A stretch of DNA of 7,478 nt from an uncultured Eubacteriaceae bacterium. GTDB taxonomy: Bacteria > Bacillota > Clostridia > Lachnospirales > CAG-274. Position 1 is the stretch's first letter; each line of letters opens with the position of its first letter. The notes under the pieces are model-generated. The model was not told the origin of the DNA and did not search any database. It was given only the letters and a program-made list of their open reading frames with translations. The translations under genes and the position numbers were made by a program. Shown here piece after piece: positions 5,587 to 7,478 of the stretch. Where the stretch lies: the NCBI GenBank assembly GCA_946534775.1, contig CAMNCZ010000044.1:1-7478 (forward strand). Direction: 5' to 3'.

Positions 5587-6759
5587 TTATTTTCTTGCAA
5601 CGCCAGTTCTTCTTGCAGCATCGGAAACAGCTTTTGCGATCTGCTCTACAACGCCCTTGTTAAACGCCGACGGGATAATAATGCCGTTTTTAAGGTCCTC
5701 TTCGGTCACAAGGTTTGATATCGCATCTGCCGCCGCAAGCTTCATCTCGTCGTTGATATCGCTCGCGCGCACATCAAGCGCACCGCGGAAGATGCCGGGG
5801 AACGCAAGTACGTTATTTATCTGGTTGGGATAATCGCTGCGGCCCGTCGCAATTACTTTTGCGCCCGCTTCCATTGCAATTTCGGGCATAACCTCGGGTA
5901 CGGGGTTTGCCATTGCAAAAATTATCGCATCTTTGTTCATAGTCTGTATCATTTCTTTTGTTAAAAGACCCGGAGCCGAAACGCCGATAAAGATATCAGC
6001 ACCCTTAACGATATCCGCAAGCGAACCGTCTTTTAAATTGGGGTTTGTGATGTTGGCAAGCTCCGTAAGCGAGGGGTCGCGATAGGTTTTATTGCGGTTG
6101 ATAACGCCGTTTATATCGCGCATTGTGATATCCTTGAAACCCGCCTTTAAAAGCAGCTTGCAGATAGCCGTACCCGCAGCGCCCGCACCCGACATTGCAA
6201 CAACGCAGTCCTCGGGCTTTTTACCCGTCAGTTTAAGCGCGTTTCTGATACCCGAAAGCACAACGACCGCCGTACCGTGCTGGTCATCGTGGAAAACAGG
6301 AATATCACATACTTCTTTCAATTTTCTTTCTATCTCAAAACATCTCGGTGCGGATATATCTTCAAGATTGATGCCGCCGAAACTTCCCGCAATAAGCGAA
6401 ACGGCCTTGACAAATTCGTCGGGGTCTTTTGTACGCACACAAAGCGGGAAAGCATCTACATTGCCAAACTCCTTGAAAAGTACGCATTTACCCTCCATAA
6501 CGGGCATACCTGCCTCGGGGCCGATATCACCAAGTCCCAAAACCGCACTGCCGTCGGTGATGACCGCCACCATATTGTGACGTCTGGTCAAAGTATACTG
6601 TAACTCCGGGTTTTTCTTTATTGCAAGACAAGGCTCGGCCACACCCGGGGTGTATGCTATAGACAAATCATCCGTATTTTCGACCTTTGCCCTTGAAACC
6701 ACTTCTATTTTGCCCGCCCACTGCGCGTGCATTTCCATTGCTTTTTGCTTGTAATCCAT
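5587..6759 (-). CDS. NAD(P)-dependent malic enzyme (short bacterial form)
   Basis: Oxidative decarboxylation of malate to pyruvate and CO2 with reduction of NAD+ or NADP+; cytoplasmic, linking C4 acids to pyruvate. The 390 residues match the short bacterial form (about 390-410, like B. subtilis YtsJ) and lack the phosphotransacetylase-like tail of MaeB. The N-terminal malic domain has IAYTPGVAEPC (34-44) with catalytic Y36, VITDGSAVLGLGDIG (66-80), the MEGKCVLFKEFGN region with catalytic K91, NLEDI (131-135) and FHDDQHGTA (156-164) with metal-binding E133, D134 and D158/D159. The NAD-binding domain has the Rossmann motif GAGAAGTA (191-198), then ANPVPE and GRSDYPNQINN (306-316). D215 at the end of the second strand (MRDINGV) may favour NAD, but I cannot assign the cofactor firmly. 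AGGAGG (6765-6770), five bases from the ATG, confirms the start. It has its own promoter and a perfect inverted repeat in the leader. I see no strong terminator downstream. Confidence 0.97.
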   Translation of the reverse strand: MDYKQKAMEMHAQWAGKIEVVSRAKVENTDDLSIAYTPGVAEPCLAIKKNPELQYTLTRRHNMVAVITDGSAVLGLGDIGPEAGMPVMEGKCVLFKEFGNVDAFPLCVRTKDPDEFVKAVSLIAGSFGGINLEDISAPRCFEIERKLKEVCDIPVFHDDQHGTAVVVLSGIRNALKLTGKKPEDCVVAMSGAGAAGTAICKLLLKAGFKDITMRDINGVINRNKTYRDPSLTELANITNPNLKDGSLADIVKGADIFIGVSAPGLLTKEMIQTMNKDAIIFAMANPVPEVMPEIAMEAGAKVIATGRSDYPNQINNVLAFPGIFRGALDVRASDINDEMKLAAADAISNLVTEEDLKNGIIIPSAFNKGVVEQIAKAVSDAARRTGVARK

Positions 6760-6792
6760 TTTTTCCTCCTATTATATTGCTTATATCAAATT

Positions 6793-6816
6793 TTGAATTT
6801 TTATATGTAAATTCAA
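6793..6816. promoter_or_regulatory. Perfect inverted repeat in the malic enzyme leader (candidate operator)
   Basis: TTGAATTT (6793-6800) and AAATTCAA (6809-6816) are perfect 8-bp arms around an 8-base spacer. The repeat lies between the predicted transcription start (near 6823) and the ribosome site (6765-6770). Dyads of this form and position often bind a repressor. As RNA the AT-rich stem would be weak and is not followed by a U-tract, so a DNA operator is the better reading. Confidence 0.5.
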
Positions 6817-6829
6817 CTCTGCCAAAAAC

Positions 6830-6858
6830 AGTATAACATACTTTCTTGTCAAATACAA
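6830..6858 (-). promoter_or_regulatory. Sigma-A promoter of malic enzyme
   Basis: On the - strand, TTGTAT (6853-6858) and TATACT (6830-6835) are separated by 17 bases, and TG at 6837-6838 makes an extended -10. The predicted start is near 6823, giving a leader of about 64 bases that contains the inverted repeat at 6793-6816. Confidence 0.7.
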
Positions 6859-6894
6859 TAAAAAAGAATTTATGTATATCAAACAACATTGCGC

Positions 6895-7072
6895 TTATAG
6901 TAAACGACATTTAAAAATGTCCTTTACTATAACCCTGCGGGGCATGCACACGACTGCGTACAAGGAATAAAGCCGCTTTGCGGCTCGCAGTAAACGACGT
7001 CATCGAACGAAGTGATGACTAGTCGGCGCAAGTAAACGCCCAAAGTCCAAAGACTTTTGTCGTTTACTATAA
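6895..7072. repeat. 178-bp non-coding element with perfect 15-bp terminal inverted repeats and internal hairpins
   Basis: The ends are TTATAGTAAACGACA (6895-6909) and its exact complement (7058-7072). The left end is itself part of a 36-bp palindrome (6896-6931) with 17-bp arms and one C-C mismatch. Inside are AGCCGC-TTT-GCGGCT (6971-6985), a GTCATC/GATGAC stem with flanking CGAC/GTCG (about 6995-7025), and AAAGTC-CAAA-GACTTT (7042-7057). The octamer AGTAAACG occurs at 6899, 6989 and 7031 and inverted at 7061-7068. Neither strand carries a convincing gene. It is a MITE-like or otherwise mobile structured repeat, unrelated in sequence to the one at 3673-3833. TA or TATA at the borders could reflect TA-targeted insertion. 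Confidence 0.75.
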
Positions 7073-7137
7073 AATTTGTAAACACAACGATTTGACAAAA
7101 TTGAACAAATTTCAGCAAAAAATTTTGTTTATTTATT

Positions 7138-7177
7138 TTGTGTTATGATTCTTCTCTGCTATACAGTTTTTATACAG
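7138..7177 (+). promoter_or_regulatory. Probable promoter region of the small + strand gene
   Basis: Two candidates overlap. One is an extended -10, TGTTATGAT (7141-7149), without a clear -35. The other is TTGTGT (7138-7143) with TATACA (7160-7165) at 16 bases. TATACAG occurs twice, at 7160-7166 and 7171-7177, eleven bases (one helical turn) apart, which may be a binding site. I cannot choose between the candidates. Confidence 0.4.
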
Positions 7178-7249
7178 ATCGGGTCGGTTTTTTATCTTCT
7201 GTAATTTTCCAAATACAAATACAATCAAATTATTAAAGGAGGGCATTTT

Positions 7250-7478
7250 ATGAACGAGCGCAACATCACCTTAAACGAAGGCGAAAATTACCACGACAGA
7301 AAAATAGCTGCTTTTTCTGCAGCGCTTAAATTAGCCGAACAAAAAGAAGCGGAAGAAAAGGATAAAGACGGCTTGGAAACCGAGAAACAGAAATGCCTGC
7401 AAATGCTTATGCGATTTTTGTTGAACCGCGAGCTTGAATATAAACAAGCCCGCGATGAATTTACGGCCGAAAACCGCC
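7250..7478 (+). CDS. Unidentified charged small protein, N-terminal part (runs off the window)
   Basis: ATG at 7250 is preceded at six bases by a near-perfect ribosome site, AAAGGAGGG (7235-7243). The frame stays open for 76 codons to the window end. The product begins MNERNITLNEGENYHDRK and continues as a highly charged, mostly helical chain: AALKLAEQKEAEEKDKD at about residues 24-40, then MLMRFLLNRELEYKQARDEF around 52-71. A coiled coil or helical bundle is likely. There is no signal peptide or membrane segment, and I recognise no family. Being oriented opposite to malic enzyme, with its own promoter and ribosome site, it is probably a real gene and the first of its transcription unit. Codon use looks like that of the rest of the window. 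Confidence 0.75.
   Translation, partial: MNERNITLNEGENYHDRKIAAFSAALKLAEQKEAEEKDKDGLETEKQKCLQMLMRFLLNRELEYKQARDEFTAENR

Noticed and set aside
6847..6852. Perfect TTGACA (- strand) as the malic enzyme -35
   Set aside because: It is only 11 bases from the TATACT box; the TTGTAT at 6853-6858 has the correct 17-base spacing.
6895..7072. CRISPR-like or iteron array because AGTAAACG recurs
   Set aside because: The copies are unevenly spaced (90 and 42 bases) and one is inverted; there are no regular spacers and no cas or replication gene nearby.
7092..7097. Perfect TTGACA as -35 for the + strand gene at 7250
   Set aside because: No -10-like hexamer occurs 16-18 bases downstream (GCAAAA there), and the TATGAT at 7144 is 46 bases away.
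6668..7118. Two short - strand frames across the 6895-7072 element and the malic enzyme leader
   Set aside because: One overlaps the malic enzyme start, its promoter and operator; the other lies in the hairpin-rich repeat. Neither has a ribosome site or protein-like composition.

Overview
The window reads as chromosomal DNA of a low-to-middle GC Firmicute, most likely a clostridial gut-type bacterium (Oscillospiraceae/Ruminococcus-like). This rests on strong AAAGGAG/AGGAGG ribosome sites, sigma-A promoters with extended -10 boxes, the pncC/cinA-recA pairing, and the style of the RecA, UppP and malic enzyme proteins. The taxon is an inference; no 16S or tRNA gene is present.

Layout, left to right. 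Positions 1-51 are the end of a repeat element, followed directly by the 3' remnant of a hexapeptide-repeat acetyltransferase gene (+ strand) and its terminator. Everything from 208 to 6759 is then encoded on the - strand. uppP (undecaprenyl diphosphate phosphatase) occupies 208-1029. Next comes a two-gene unit made of a secreted protein of unknown function (1717-3465) and a cytosolic acidic protein of unknown function (1094-1717), joined by a one-base TAATG stop/start overlap. A 375-bp intergenic region (3466-3843) holds the promoter of that unit, the probable recA terminator, and a complete ~160-bp palindromic MITE-like element lying between recA and that terminator. recA (3844-4950) and a stand-alone pncC/CinA-C gene (4937-5437) overlap by 14 bp and share one good sigma-A promoter. 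Malic enzyme (5587-6759) has its own promoter and a perfect inverted repeat in its 5' leader. A ~490-bp intergenic region (6760-7249) contains a second, unrelated ~178-bp element with perfect terminal inverted repeats and several internal hairpins. The window closes inside an unidentified charged small protein on the + strand (from 7250).

The housekeeping genes cover lipid carrier recycling for the cell wall (uppP), homologous recombination (recA), NMN deamidation/NAD salvage (pncC) and pyruvate/malate balance with NAD(P)H production (malic enzyme). The points of most interest are: two unrelated families of small non-coding palindromic elements; an exact 51-bp inverted match between 1-51 and 3674-3724 that brackets the uppP/unknown-pair block; the translationally coupled secreted/cytosolic pair with no assigned function; and the inverted repeat downstream of the malic enzyme promoter. 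I see no CRISPR array, tRNA, rRNA, transposase gene or recognisable defence or phage gene.
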